DNA from: Streptomyces sp. KL109B
GTDB lineage: Bacteria > Actinomycetota > Actinomycetes > Streptomycetales > Streptomycetaceae
Reading direction: 5' to 3'
DNA length: 64,000 nt
Assembly: GCF_030766935.1 (NCBI RefSeq)
Contig: NZ_JASERL010000002.1
Location: 1 to 64,000, forward strand
The first letter of the stretch is position 1. Every line of letters begins with the position of its first letter. Below, piece after piece: positions 37,708-46,591 of the stretch. The notes beneath the pieces were generated by a model that was not told where the DNA came from, did no database searches, and saw only the letters and a program-made list of their open reading frames with translations. Position numbers and translations under genes: made by a program.

Positions 37708-38658
37708 ATGGACACCATGCGTGATCGGTTCGCTCCCGTTCTCACTCAGGTCCTCGACGAGGATCCCCGCGTCGCCGTCGTGCTCGCCGAGATCGGGGTC
37801 GCGCAGTTCGCCGGGGCCGCGCGGCGGCATCCGGAGCGAGTGATCAATGTCGGGATTCGGGAGCAGTTGCTCGTCGGGGTCGGGGCGGGGCTCGCGCTCG
37901 CCGGGATGCGGCCGGTGATGCACACCTTCGCGAGCTTTCTCGTTGAACGGCCCTTTGAGCAGGTGAAGTTGGACTTCGGGCATCAGGGGGTCGGGGGTGT
38001 GCTGGTGAGTGCGGGGGCTTCGTACGACGTGTCGTCGGGGGGCTTTACGCACATGGCGCCCGGGGATGTGGCGCTGCTCGACACCCTCGACGGGTGGGGT
38101 GTGCAGGTGCCGGGGCATCCTGACGAAGCCGAGACTCTGCTGCGGCGGGCCGTCGGGGACGGGGACGAGCGGGTGTATGTGCGGCTGTCCGTGCAGGGGA
38201 ATCGGGAGGCGCTGCCCGTGGACGGGGCGAGTTTCCTGCCGGTCCGGGAAGGGCGGCGCGGGGTCGTCGTCGCCGTGGGGCCGATGCTGGACAACGTGCT
38301 CGCCGCCACCGAGGGGCTCGATGTCAGCGTGTTGTACGCGACCACGGTGCGGCCCTTCGACGCGCGTGCGCTGCGGCGGGCCGTGGGCGGTACGAGTGGG
38401 GCGGCCGATGTCGTGGTCGTCGAGCCGTATCTCGCCGGGACCTCCACCGGCGCCGCCAATGAGGCGCTCGTCGATCTCCCGCACCGGGTGCTCGGGCTCG
38501 GTGTCGGGCGGCGGGAGCTGCGGCGTTACGGGAGCGTAGAGGAGCATGTCGTCGGACATGGGCTCGAACCGGCGACGCTGCGGGAGCGGATCAGCGCGTT
38601 TCTGCTCGCCCGTGGCGCCGACCCGGCCGTCGATCCGGCCGCCCTTCCGGCGGCCTAG
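37708..38658 (+). CDS. Transketolase-like, C-terminal subunit
   Basis: The 316-aa protein holds the pyrimidine-binding and C-terminal domains of transketolase: INVGIREQLLVGVGAGLA (with the Glu that activates TPP), MRPVMHTFASFLVERPFEQ, then a C-terminal ketoacid-dehydrogenase-type domain. ATG 37708 is preceded by GGAAGGA. It forms a heteromer with the preceding gene product. The 3' end overlaps the MFS gene on the other strand by 68 bp. Confidence 0.9.
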   Translation: MDTMRDRFAPVLTQVLDEDPRVAVVLAEIGVAQFAGAARRHPERVINVGIREQLLVGVGAGLALAGMRPVMHTFASFLVERPFEQVKLDFGHQGVGGVLVSAGASYDVSSGGFTHMAPGDVALLDTLDGWGVQVPGHPDEAETLLRRAVGDGDERVYVRLSVQGNREALPVDGASFLPVREGRRGVVVAVGPMLDNVLAATEGLDVSVLYATTVRPFDARALRRAVGGTSGAADVVVVEPYLAGTSTGAANEALVDLPHRVLGLGVGRRELRRYGSVEEHVVGHGLEPATLRERISAFLLARGADPAVDPAALPAA

Positions 38659-40105
38659 GCGGGTGGACCCGCGGGGCGTGCGGGGCGTGCGGAGCATGCG
38701 AGGTGTGCGGGGGCCGCTGCGCCGCGTCCGCGCGGACCAGGTCTCGGATCGCCGGGACCGAGATCAGGGTCGTCGCCACCATGAGCGTGACCACCCCGCC
38801 CGTCAGAAGTACCTCGTGCGTGCCGAACGCGGCCGCCGCCGGGCCGGACAGCGCCTGGCCGACCGGCTGCATGGCGATGGAGCCGGCGACCTCGTAGGCG
38901 TGGATGCGGTTGAGGACCTCGCGCGGGACCTGGGTCTGGACGCTCGTCGCCCACATCACGCCCCAGAACGACATGCCGGCCCCCGCCACCGCGCAGCCCG
39001 CCATCATCCACGGCACGCCCAGGCCCGCGCCCGCCGTCGCCGGGAACAGCGCGAAGCCGAACAGGGCCAGGGCGCCCGCGCGCAGCATCCGGCGCGGGCG
39101 CACCCGCAGGGCCAGCAGGCCGCCGATGACGGTGCCCGCCCCGAGGGCCGAGTTCACGAGGCCGTACGCGCGCGGGCCGTACTCCTGGGTCACCTGCACG
39201 GCGACCAGCGGGACCGCCGGGCCCCACGCGCCGATCATGAGGACGCACCAGACCGCTATGACGCCCCAGAGCCATCTTCGGGATCTGAACTCCCGCCAGC
39301 CCTCGACGAGTTCGGAGCGGAAGGCCCCGCGGGCAGGCGCGGGCGCGAGCGGGGGCGTGGGCTGCCCCTTCCCGGTGACGACGCCTGTCGTCGCCGTACG
39401 TACGACGGGTGGCAGGCGGAGCAGGAGCAGGCACAGGGCGCTGATCCCGTACGTCGCCGCGTGTGCCGCGAAGACCAGGCCCGGTGAGGCCAGCGCGACC
39501 AGCATGCCCGCCACCGCGGGGCCCGCCAGTTGCGCGCCGGACTCGGCCACCCGGACCGCTCCGTTGGCCGCCTGGACGTCGGATGCCAGGCGGGGCACGG
39601 TGCCGGCGACGCCGGGCTGGAAGATCGCCGAGGCCGCGCCGTTGATCGCGCCGATGACGCAGATCTGCCAGAGCACGACGTGCCCCGTGAAGAACATGAC
39701 CGCCGCGAGGGACTGCGTGATCAGGCGCGCCACATCGGCGCCCGTCATCAGCAGGCGGGTGTTGAACCGGTCCGCCAGTACCCCGCCGAAGATGACGAGA
39801 CCGGCGAAGCAGGCCACGGACGAGGCCATGGCGAGGCCGACCGCGCCCGCCCCGTGTCCGTACCGCAGCAGGCCCGCCGCGAGCGCCACCGGGAGCATGC
39901 TGTCGCCCAGCTTGGCGACGCCCCTCGCGGTGAAGAAGAGGGCGAAGTCGCGGGTCCAGATGGAGCGTCGAGGCACGCTTCCGGCCCGCCCGGCGCCGGC
40001 CGCCCGCCCGGCGCCGGCCGCCCGCCCCGTGCCGACCGCCCGCCCGGTGCCAGCCGCCCCCTCGGCGTCGGCCGCTCCCTCGGCGTCGGCCGCTCCCTCG
40101 CCCAT
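38591..40105 (-). CDS. MFS transporter
   Basis: A 504-aa, about 12-helix permease of the major facilitator superfamily (FTARGVAKLGDSMLPVALAAG start, GGVLADRFNTRLLM loop typical of MFS_3-type drug exporters). ATG 40105 has GGGGAG at a suitable distance. Residues 1-40 form a repetitive Gly/Ala/Arg tail (GAADAEGAADAEG, GRAAGAGRAAGAGRAG) encoded by tandem repeats, and the C-terminus has a His/Pro-rich tail (HAPHAPHAPRVHPP). The core could also start at the GTG before PRRSIWTRD. Substrate unknown. Confidence 0.85.
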   Translation of the reverse strand: MGEGAADAEGAADAEGAAGTGRAVGTGRAAGAGRAAGAGRAGSVPRRSIWTRDFALFFTARGVAKLGDSMLPVALAAGLLRYGHGAGAVGLAMASSVACFAGLVIFGGVLADRFNTRLLMTGADVARLITQSLAAVMFFTGHVVLWQICVIGAINGAASAIFQPGVAGTVPRLASDVQAANGAVRVAESGAQLAGPAVAGMLVALASPGLVFAAHAATYGISALCLLLLRLPPVVRTATTGVVTGKGQPTPPLAPAPARGAFRSELVEGWREFRSRRWLWGVIAVWCVLMIGAWGPAVPLVAVQVTQEYGPRAYGLVNSALGAGTVIGGLLALRVRPRRMLRAGALALFGFALFPATAGAGLGVPWMMAGCAVAGAGMSFWGVMWATSVQTQVPREVLNRIHAYEVAGSIAMQPVGQALSGPAAAAFGTHEVLLTGGVVTLMVATTLISVPAIRDLVRADAAQRPPHTSHAPHAPHAPRVHPPRPPEGRPDRRPGRRHGRAETR

Positions 40106-40206
40106 CCACGCTCCCCGTCCGCCGTCCCCCGTGTCGCGCCGCGCCGCACGGCGCGCCTTCGCGAGCGGATCGTGCCACACGGCATCGCGGCGGCCCCAGC
40201 GATTTT

Positions 40207-40566
40207 CTATCCCGCACGGGGACGACCCAACTCCGGGTGGCTGTCCAGGAGTCGGGTCGGGGCCGCCTGGCGCCAGGAGTCGGCGAGGATGTCGCGCAGC
40301 TCGTCCCCGTCGTCGAGCGCCGCGAGGCGGACGCGTACCCAGGCGAAGGACGCTTCGTGGTCGGCGACCCAGAACTTCTCCGGCTCGGCGAGGACGAGTT
40401 CGTCGCGCTCCTCCTTCGGGCAGCGCACCGCTATCGACGTCTCTTCCTCGGGAAGCGTGGCGAACATCTTGCCCGCGACCCGGAACGTGGGCATGCTCCA
40501 GGCGACCTTCTCGGTCGTGTCCGGCAGGGACAGGGCTACGGTGCGTACATCCTCGGCGTCCAGCAT
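40207..40566 (-). CDS. MmcQ/YjbR-family protein
   Basis: The 119-aa protein matches the YjbR (DUF419) family of small CyaY-like DNA-binding proteins: LSLPDTTEKVAWSMPTFRV, KMFATLPEE, ERDELVLAEPEKFW and FAWVRVRLAAL. ATG 40566 gives the usual family length; the ribosome site is weak. It lies alone between the MFS and hydrolase genes. Confidence 0.88.
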   Translation of the reverse strand: MLDAEDVRTVALSLPDTTEKVAWSMPTFRVAGKMFATLPEEETSIAVRCPKEERDELVLAEPEKFWVADHEASFAWVRVRLAALDDGDELRDILADSWRQAAPTRLLDSHPELGRPRAG

Positions 40567-40621
40567 GCAACGAACCGTAGCCAACGCCACTGACAATGGC
40601 CGGTATCGGCGGGCCGCCCGC

Positions 40622-41578
40622 TCACGGCACGCGCTTGTCCAGCCACGCGGTGAGGTCCGCCTGCACCTCGTCGCGGTTGGTCTCGTTGAGGATCTCGTGG
40701 CGGGCGCCCTCGTACCCCTTCCAGGTCAGGTCCGTGACGCCCAAGTAGCGGAAGTCCTCGAGGAGTTCGTGGACGAGGGTCATCCGCTGGTTGCACGGGT
40801 CCTCGGTGCCGACCGCGACGTGGATCGGCAGGTCCGCCGGGATGCGCGCGAGGTTCGCGGGGTCGTTGATCCGGCGCACGGCGCGGACCCAGTCCAGGGA
40901 CAGGCCCGCCGAGAAGTCGAAGCCGCAGCGCTCGTCGGCGACGTACTTGTCGACCTCCGCCTCGTCCCGCGAGAGCCACTCGAAGCCGGTGCGGTGCTCG
41001 TACGGGTCGTTGAAGGAGGAGAAGAGGTTGCCGACGTACGGGGACATCGCCGCCCGGCCGCCGTTCGCGACCTGTGCCTCCAGGGCCGCCGTGTCGCCCT
41101 CGTTGTCGGCGCCGGGCAGGGAGCGGAAGGTGCCGGAGAGGATCAGGCCGACGAGGTCGTCCGCGTACCGCTGCGCGTAGTCGCGCGCGAGCATCGAGCC
41201 GAGGCTGTGGCCGAGCAGGACGAACGGGACGTTCGGGTGGAGGGCGCGGGCCTGGTCGCCGATCGCCTTGAGGTCGTCGACGATCGACACCCAGGCGTCG
41301 GTGTTCGCCGGGTCGCCGTCGTCGGTGACTCCGTAGCCGCCCGTGGACTGGGCGGTGGCGCCGTGGCCGCGATGGTCGGAGGCGATGACTCCGTAGCCGT
41401 GGGAGGCAAGGTGGCGGGCGAACCGGTCGTAGCGCTGGCCGTGTTCGGCCGCGCCGTGGGCGATCTGTACGAAGGCGCGGGGCCTGCCGCCGTCGGGCAG
41501 CCAGGTGTACGTGGCCACGGCGGCGCCGTCGCCGGTGCTGAGCGCGCTCGTCGTGTACGTAGGGTCGGTGGCGGTCAT
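40622..41578 (-). CDS. Alpha/beta hydrolase, monoacylglycerol lipase-like
   Basis: The 318-aa protein has an HG oxyanion region (IAHGAAEHGQRY), DHRGHGAT, the nucleophile elbow GHSLGS, a cap region, an acid in VGTEDPCN and the catalytic His in EGARHEIL. This is the serine aminopeptidase S33/monoglyceride lipase group (Hydrolase_4). ATG 41578 follows GGGAGCC; the longer frame upstream is out-of-family sequence. Confidence 0.9.
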   Translation of the reverse strand: MTATDPTYTTSALSTGDGAAVATYTWLPDGGRPRAFVQIAHGAAEHGQRYDRFARHLASHGYGVIASDHRGHGATAQSTGGYGVTDDGDPANTDAWVSIVDDLKAIGDQARALHPNVPFVLLGHSLGSMLARDYAQRYADDLVGLILSGTFRSLPGADNEGDTAALEAQVANGGRAAMSPYVGNLFSSFNDPYEHRTGFEWLSRDEAEVDKYVADERCGFDFSAGLSLDWVRAVRRINDPANLARIPADLPIHVAVGTEDPCNQRMTLVHELLEDFRYLGVTDLTWKGYEGARHEILNETNRDEVQADLTAWLDKRVP

Positions 41579-41699
41579 CTGGCGGCTCCCTCTCGGTCGG
41601 TCCTGACGGCCCTGACGGTCCTGCGGGCGGTGCGGGTGCGTGCACGGGTACGCGTGCGCGTGCGCGCGCTGGCGTGCATCTCCCCCGCACCGTAGAGCC

Positions 41700-42299
41700 T
41701 CATTCCTGTCGATCACCGGCCGGCTTCGCGGGTTCGAGGCGCTTGCAGAACAAGGTCGTCGGGCGCAGCACGCCCGCCGGGTCGGCGGCGTAGTCCGGGA
41801 TGACGCCGGTCTGCTCCCAGCCCGCCTTGCGGTAGAAGTCCTCGGCGGGGCTGCCGGTCTCCGTGTCGAGGACCAGCAGCGTGATCCCCTCATCGGCGGC
41901 GGCCCGCTCGGCGGTCGCTAGCAGGGTGCGGCCGAGGCCGGTGCCGCGGGCGTTGCCGTGCACCATCAGTTTCACCACTTCGGCGCGGTGGCGGCCGTTG
42001 GGCTTGTCCACGAAGGCGAGCGAGATCGTTCCCAGGCAGCGGCCCGTCTCCTCCTTGTCGACCGCCACCCATACGGCCATGCCGCCGCGTTCCACGGACG
42101 GTCCTACGTAGTCGCGCCACCAGGCCGTCGCTTCATGGGGCGTGAGTCCGTGGAGGAAGCCGAGGGAGCTGCCTCCACGGACGACGTCCACGAGGAGGTT
42201 CCCCAACTCATCTACGTAGGAGGGGAATTCCGAGGGTGTCAGGCGGGTGCAGGTGAGTGTCATGGGATTCATAGGAGTCATGGGAGTCATGGGAGTCAT
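41700..42299 (-). CDS. GNAT-family N-acetyltransferase
   Basis: The 199-aa protein has the acetyl-CoA motif VVKLMVHGNARGTGLGRTLL and a C-terminal FYRKAGWEQTGVIPDY typical of GNAT enzymes. Its start overlaps the stop of the preceding regulator gene (ATGA at 42296-42299). The first codons are a threefold repeat of ATGACTCCC plus ATGAATCCC, giving five in-frame ATG codons, so the exact start among 42299-42263 is ambiguous. Coupling to the XRE-cupin regulator suggests they are one operon. Confidence 0.85.
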   Translation of the reverse strand: MTPMTPMTPMNPMTLTCTRLTPSEFPSYVDELGNLLVDVVRGGSSLGFLHGLTPHEATAWWRDYVGPSVERGGMAVWVAVDKEETGRCLGTISLAFVDKPNGRHRAEVVKLMVHGNARGTGLGRTLLATAERAAADEGITLLVLDTETGSPAEDFYRKAGWEQTGVIPDYAADPAGVLRPTTLFCKRLEPAKPAGDRQE

Positions 42300-42967
42300 G
42301 GGAGCACCACCAGCAGCGCGTACCGTACGGGCTCGGGGCCCGGGCAGTGGAAGTGGGTGGGGCCCCAGAGGCGGAAGCGGAGGCAGTCGCCCGTCTCCAG
42401 GTGGTGTGTCGTGCCCTGGACGGTGAGGTCGAGGAGGCCGTCGAGCACCCAGATGTGCTGTTCGAGGCCGGGGACCGGCGGGCGGTCGTAGGCGATGTCG
42501 GCGTAGGGCTCCAGGGTGCCCTCGACGACCTCGCCGCGGAGTCCGGCCAGCGGCGGGGAGACGGAGCGGCGCGCGAAGCCGGTCGAGTCGTCGCGCCAGT
42601 GGGGCTGCTCGGCGGCGCGTACGACCTGGGCGGGGGCGGACTCGACCTCGCTCAGGAGTTGCGACATGGTCCGCCCGTAGACCGCGCAGAGGCGGTTGAG
42701 GAGGGTGGCGGTGGGGCTGATCTCGGCGCGCTCGGCCCGCGACAGGGTGGATCGGCTCACGCCGCTGCGGTCGGCCAACTCGCCCAGGGACCAGCCCTGT
42801 TCGGCCCGCAGCTCGGCGAGACGCGCGCCGAGGCGGGCGTCCACCGGGTCCGGCGCCGAACCGCCACCGACACCGCCACCACCCACGCCACCACTAGCGC
42901 TACCGCCACCGCTACCGGCGTTGCCGCCGCCGTCTCCGCCGCGTGGCACACCACTCTCACGTCTCAT
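42296..42967 (-). CDS. XRE-family regulator with C-terminal cupin
   Basis: The 223-aa protein has a Gly-rich N-terminal tail (about 35 residues), a Cro/CI-type helix-turn-helix (LGELADRSGVSRSTLSRAER) and a C-terminal cupin with HIWVLDGLLDLTVQG, as in HipB/PuuR-like regulators. ATG 42967 has no clear ribosome site and lies inside an inverted repeat, so the mRNA may be leaderless and self-regulated. It is coupled to the acetyltransferase gene downstream. Confidence 0.88.
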   Translation of the reverse strand: MRRESGVPRGGDGGGNAGSGGGSASGGVGGGGVGGGSAPDPVDARLGARLAELRAEQGWSLGELADRSGVSRSTLSRAERAEISPTATLLNRLCAVYGRTMSQLLSEVESAPAQVVRAAEQPHWRDDSTGFARRSVSPPLAGLRGEVVEGTLEPYADIAYDRPPVPGLEQHIWVLDGLLDLTVQGTTHHLETGDCLRFRLWGPTHFHCPGPEPVRYALLVVLP

Positions 42968-42992
42968 ATTCGGCACCGTATCCCAAATATGA
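42964..42992. promoter_or_regulatory. Inverted repeat at the start of the XRE-cupin gene, probable operator
   Basis: TCATATT (42964-42970) and AATATGA (42986-42992) are perfect 7-bp arms separated by 15 bp, in a locally AT-rich island within GC-rich DNA. The site covers the start codon and likely promoter of the regulator gene, consistent with autoregulation. Confidence 0.5.
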
Positions 42993-43020
42993 AACGCGAA
43001 GTGTGCGCGGGTGGCGCCGA

Positions 43021-43923
43021 TCAGCCCTCCGCGGCCTCCCCCAGCGCCTCCAACACCGGCCTGATCAGCGGATGTTCCTCCGCCCCGTGCCGCACCGCCG
43101 CGAAGACCTTCCGGGCCGGGGCCGCCCCGTCGACCGGGCGGACGACGACCCGGGTCAGGTCGACCCCGTGCAGGGCCGAGCGCGGGACGAGGGCCACCCC
43201 CGCGCCCGCGGAGGCGAGGGCGACGACGGCGCGGAAGTCGTCCGAAGAGTGCTCGAACTGCGGGGCGAAACCGGCGTGTTCGCAGGCGAGGACGACGACG
43301 TCGTGGCACGGGTTGCCGGGGTAGGGGCCGATCCACGTGTCCTTGGCCAGCTCGGCGACCGGCACCCACTCCGCGCCCGCGAGGCGGTGCGTGTCCGGGA
43401 GGACGGCGTCGAACGGCTCCGCGTACAGCGGCACGCGCGTGATCCGGTCGTCGTCGGCGCCCGGCGCGCCCCGGTACTCGACGGCGACCGCCACATCGAT
43501 CTGCCGGTCGAGCAGCATCGGCAGGCTGGCGTCGCCCTCGGCGTCCTGGACGCGGACGCGGATGCCGGGCGCCGCCTTCGACAGCAGGGCGAGCGCGGGG
43601 CCCACGACGAGGCCGATGCCGGTCGCGAAGGAGGCGAGCGTCACCGTGCCCGCCGCACCGGTGCTGTACGCCGCCAACTCGGCCTCGGCCTGCTCCAGCT
43701 GGGCGAGGACCGCGTTGGTGTGCGTGAGCAGGATCTCGCCCGCCGTCGTCAGGCGGACGCCACGCGCGCCGCGCTCGACCAGCTTGTGGCCCGTCTCCTG
43801 CTCAAGGGCGGTGAGCTGCTGCGAGACCGCCGAGGGGGTCAGATACAGCGCGGCGGCCGCAGCCGTCACCGTGCGGTGGTCGGCCACCGCACGGAGGATG
43901 TGCAGCCGCCGCGCTTCGATCAT
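43021..43923 (-). CDS. LysR-family transcriptional regulator
   Basis: The 300-aa protein opens with a LysR winged helix (MIEARRLHILRAVADH; AAALYLTPSAVSQQLTALEQE; LTTAGEILL) followed by a periplasmic-binding-protein-like effector domain. It is transcribed in the same direction as tdh-kbl and lies 45 bp after kbl, so it could be co-transcribed with the threonine genes or control its neighbours. Effector unknown. Confidence 0.9.
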   Translation of the reverse strand: MIEARRLHILRAVADHRTVTAAAAALYLTPSAVSQQLTALEQETGHKLVERGARGVRLTTAGEILLTHTNAVLAQLEQAEAELAAYSTGAAGTVTLASFATGIGLVVGPALALLSKAAPGIRVRVQDAEGDASLPMLLDRQIDVAVAVEYRGAPGADDDRITRVPLYAEPFDAVLPDTHRLAGAEWVPVAELAKDTWIGPYPGNPCHDVVVLACEHAGFAPQFEHSSDDFRAVVALASAGAGVALVPRSALHGVDLTRVVVRPVDGAAPARKVFAAVRHGAEEHPLIRPVLEALGEAAEG

Positions 43924-43968
43924 GGGGCGATTCTCCCAAACGGGTCCGACAGTCTCCCCTACGGGCGG

Positions 43969-45165
43969 TCAACCCAGTTCCGCCCGCGCCCCCACGAACG
44001 CGTCCACCGCCCGGTTCACGTCCTCCGTGGAGTGCGCCGCCGACAGTTGGACGCGGATGCGGGCCTGGCCCTGCGGGACCACCGGGTACGAGAAGCCGAT
44101 CACGTAGACGCCGCGCTCCAGGAGGAGTTCGGCCATGCGGGCCGCTACGGAGGCGTCGCCGATCATCACCGGGACGATCGCGTGGTCGCCGGGGAGGATG
44201 TCGAAGCCCTCCTCGGCCATCCGCGTGCGGAACAGCTTCGTATGGGCGGCAAGGCGTTCCCGCAGGTCGCCGGCCGATTCGAGGAGGTCGAGGACCTTCA
44301 GTGAGGCCGCCGCGATCACCGGGGCGAGGCTGTTCGAGAACAGGTACGGGCGCGAACGCTGGCGCAGCAGCGCGACGATCTCCGCGCGCGCCGCCACGTA
44401 GCCACCGGACGCCCCGCCGAGGGCCTTGCCGAGGGTGCCGGTGATGATGTCGACGCGGTCCATGACGCCGTGCAGTTCGGGGGTGCCGCGGCCGCCGGGG
44501 CCGACGAAGCCGACCGCGTGCGAGTCGTCGACCATGACCATCGCGTCGTAGCGCTCGGCGAGGTCGCAGATGTCGGCGAGCGGCGCTACGTAGCCGTCCA
44601 TGGAGAAGACGCCGTCGGTGACGATCAGCTTCCTGCGGGCGCCCCCTTCGTGCGCGGCCTTCAACTGGGCTTCCAGGTCGGCCATGTCGCGGTTGGCGTA
44701 CCGGAAGCGCCGCGCCTTGCTGAGCCGGATGCCGTCGATGATCGAGGCGTGGTTGAGGGCGTCGGAGATCACCGCGTCCTCGGCGCCGAGGAGGGTCTCG
44801 AAGACGCCGCCGTTGGCGTCGAAGCAGGACGAGTAGAGGATCGTGTCCTCCTGGCCGAGGAAGGCCGAGAGGCGCGCCTCCAGCTCCTTGTGGACCTCCT
44901 GGGTGCCGCAGATGAAGCGGACGGAGGCCATGCCGTAGCCCCAGCGGTCGAGGGCCGCGTGCCCTGCCGCGATCACCTCGGGGTGGTCGGCGAGGCCCAG
45001 GTAGTTGTTCGCGCAGAAGTTGAGCACCTCGCCGGGGCGACCGCCCGCCGTGACGTCGACGCTGGCGGACTGCGGGGTGCCGATGACCCGCTCGGGCTTG
45101 TGCAGGCCCGCGGCGACGATCTCGTCGAGGGTGGCCTGGAGGTCGGCGCGTACGTTGTCGAACAT
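43969..45165 (-). CDS. kbl: Glycine C-acetyltransferase (2-amino-3-ketobutyrate CoA ligase)
   Basis: The 398-aa PLP enzyme of the alpha-oxoamine synthase family has [53 protein letters not shown] and the PLP lysine in [10 protein letters not shown]. It cleaves 2-amino-3-ketobutyrate with CoA to glycine and acetyl-CoA. Adjacent tdh supplies the substrate from threonine, which fixes the assignment against other family members. AGGACC precedes the ATG. Confidence 0.95.
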   Translation of the reverse strand: MFDNVRADLQATLDEIVAAGLHKPERVIGTPQSASVDVTAGGRPGEVLNFCANNYLGLADHPEVIAAGHAALDRWGYGMASVRFICGTQEVHKELEARLSAFLGQEDTILYSSCFDANGGVFETLLGAEDAVISDALNHASIIDGIRLSKARRFRYANRDMADLEAQLKAAHEGGARRKLIVTDGVFSMDGYVAPLADICDLAERYDAMVMVDDSHAVGFVGPGGRGTPELHGVMDRVDIITGTLGKALGGASGGYVAARAEIVALLRQRSRPYLFSNSLAPVIAAASLKVLDLLESAGDLRERLAAHTKLFRTRMAEEGFDILPGDHAIVPVMIGDASVAARMAELLLERGVYVIGFSYPVVPQGQARIRVQLSAAHSTEDVNRAVDAFVGARAELG

Positions 45166-45237
45166 GGCGTAGGTCCTTATGGGGGTGGGGAGTTCGGGCC
45201 GGAGCAGGGCGCGGGGAGGGGCCGGGAGGGGGCCGGG

Positions 45238-46269
45238 TCAGGTGGTCTCCCAGTCGAGGATGACCTTGCCGCCGCGGCCGCTCGCCGCGTCGTCGAACGC
45301 CGCGTCGAAGTCGGTGTACGCGTAGCGGCCGGTGATCACCGGGGAGAGGTCGAGGCCGCCCTCCAGGAGGACCGACATCGCGTACCAGGTCTCGAACATC
45401 TCGCGGCCGTAGATGCCCTTGATCGTGATCATCGACGTGACGATCCGCGCCCAGTCGACGGGGAACTCCTCGGACGGCAGGCCGAGCATGGCGATCTTGC
45501 CGCCGTGGGTCATGTTCGCGAGCATGTCGCGCATCGCCACGGGGTTGCCGGACATCTCCAGGCCGACGTCGAAGCCCTCGCGCAGGCCGAGTTCGCGCTG
45601 CCCGTCGGCGATGGTGGACTCCGCCACGTTCAGCGCGAGGCTCACGCCGGTCTTCCGCGCAAGGTCCAGGCGCTCGTCGCTGACGTCCGTGACGACGACG
45701 TTGCGCGCGCCCGCGTGCTTGGCGACGGCGGCGGCCATCAGGCCGATCGGCCCGGCCCCCGTGATCAGCACGTCCTCGCCGACCAGCGGGAAGGACAGGG
45801 CGGTGTGCACGGCGTTGCCGAACGGGTCGAAGATCGCGGCCACATCGAGGTCCACGGGGACGCGGTGCACCCATACGTTCGACGCGGGCAGCGCCACGTA
45901 CTCGGCGAACGCCCCGTCACGGCCGACGCCGAGGCCGACGGTCGCGCGGCACAAGTGGCGGCGCCCGGCAAGGCAGTTGCGGCACTTGCCGCACACGAGG
46001 TGGCCCTCGCCGCTGACCGTGTCGCCCACGGCGATGTCGCTCACGTCGCGGCCGGCCCCGACGACCTCGCCGACGAACTCGTGGCCCACGACCAGCGGCG
46101 CGCTGATGGTGGACCGCGCCCAGCCGTCCCAGCCGCGGATGTGCAGGTCGGTGCCGCAGATCCCGGTGCGCAGGACCTTGATCAGTACGTCACCGGGGCC
46201 GACGTCGGGCTCGGGAACGTCCGTCAGCCACAGGCCCGGTTCGGCCTTCTCCTTGACCAGCGCCTTCAA
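45238..46269 (-). CDS. tdh: L-threonine 3-dehydrogenase
   Basis: The 343-aa zinc-dependent medium-chain dehydrogenase has GICGTDLHI and GHEFVGEV (catalytic zinc), the four-Cys structural zinc loop [15 protein letters not shown], and a Rossmann GAGPIGLMA. It oxidises threonine to 2-amino-3-ketobutyrate, the Kbl substrate. The start is a TTG at 46269 preceded by GGAG; this gives the family length, whereas the ATG further upstream adds 34 non-conserved residues. kbl begins 72 bp downstream, forming an operon. Confidence 0.93.
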   Translation of the reverse strand: MKALVKEKAEPGLWLTDVPEPDVGPGDVLIKVLRTGICGTDLHIRGWDGWARSTISAPLVVGHEFVGEVVGAGRDVSDIAVGDTVSGEGHLVCGKCRNCLAGRRHLCRATVGLGVGRDGAFAEYVALPASNVWVHRVPVDLDVAAIFDPFGNAVHTALSFPLVGEDVLITGAGPIGLMAAAVAKHAGARNVVVTDVSDERLDLARKTGVSLALNVAESTIADGQRELGLREGFDVGLEMSGNPVAMRDMLANMTHGGKIAMLGLPSEEFPVDWARIVTSMITIKGIYGREMFETWYAMSVLLEGGLDLSPVITGRYAYTDFDAAFDDAASGRGGKVILDWETT

Positions 46270-46591
46270 CGGTTGGGCTCCTGTCGTCGCGTACGCGGGC
46301 AGCACGAACCGGCCCGCGTACGAGGGAAGAGTGGTGGTGAGAGTGGTGCGGACGTGGTCCGCCGCCACCACAGACTCTTCCGCACCTGGCGGGCCGGGTC
46401 CATCGAGGTTTTCTTAAGCGGCGCCCCAGGTTTCCTACAGGCCCGCCAACGCCCCGCCCTCGCCACCAAGGCCCCACTGCCCGCTCAACGAACGGAGTGT
46501 CCGAATAACGGACGAGCGACGCACGCCGTCCCACTTGGTCGCATACTGTCGCCGCACTTCCACCCGTCTCAGACAGCGAACAGGCACGACC
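46270..46591. promoter_or_regulatory. Divergent intergenic region between tdh and the permease
   Basis: About 320 bp between divergently transcribed tdh and the amino-acid permease. It must contain both promoters. No gene, strong palindrome or clear promoter pair was picked out by eye. Confidence 0.3.
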
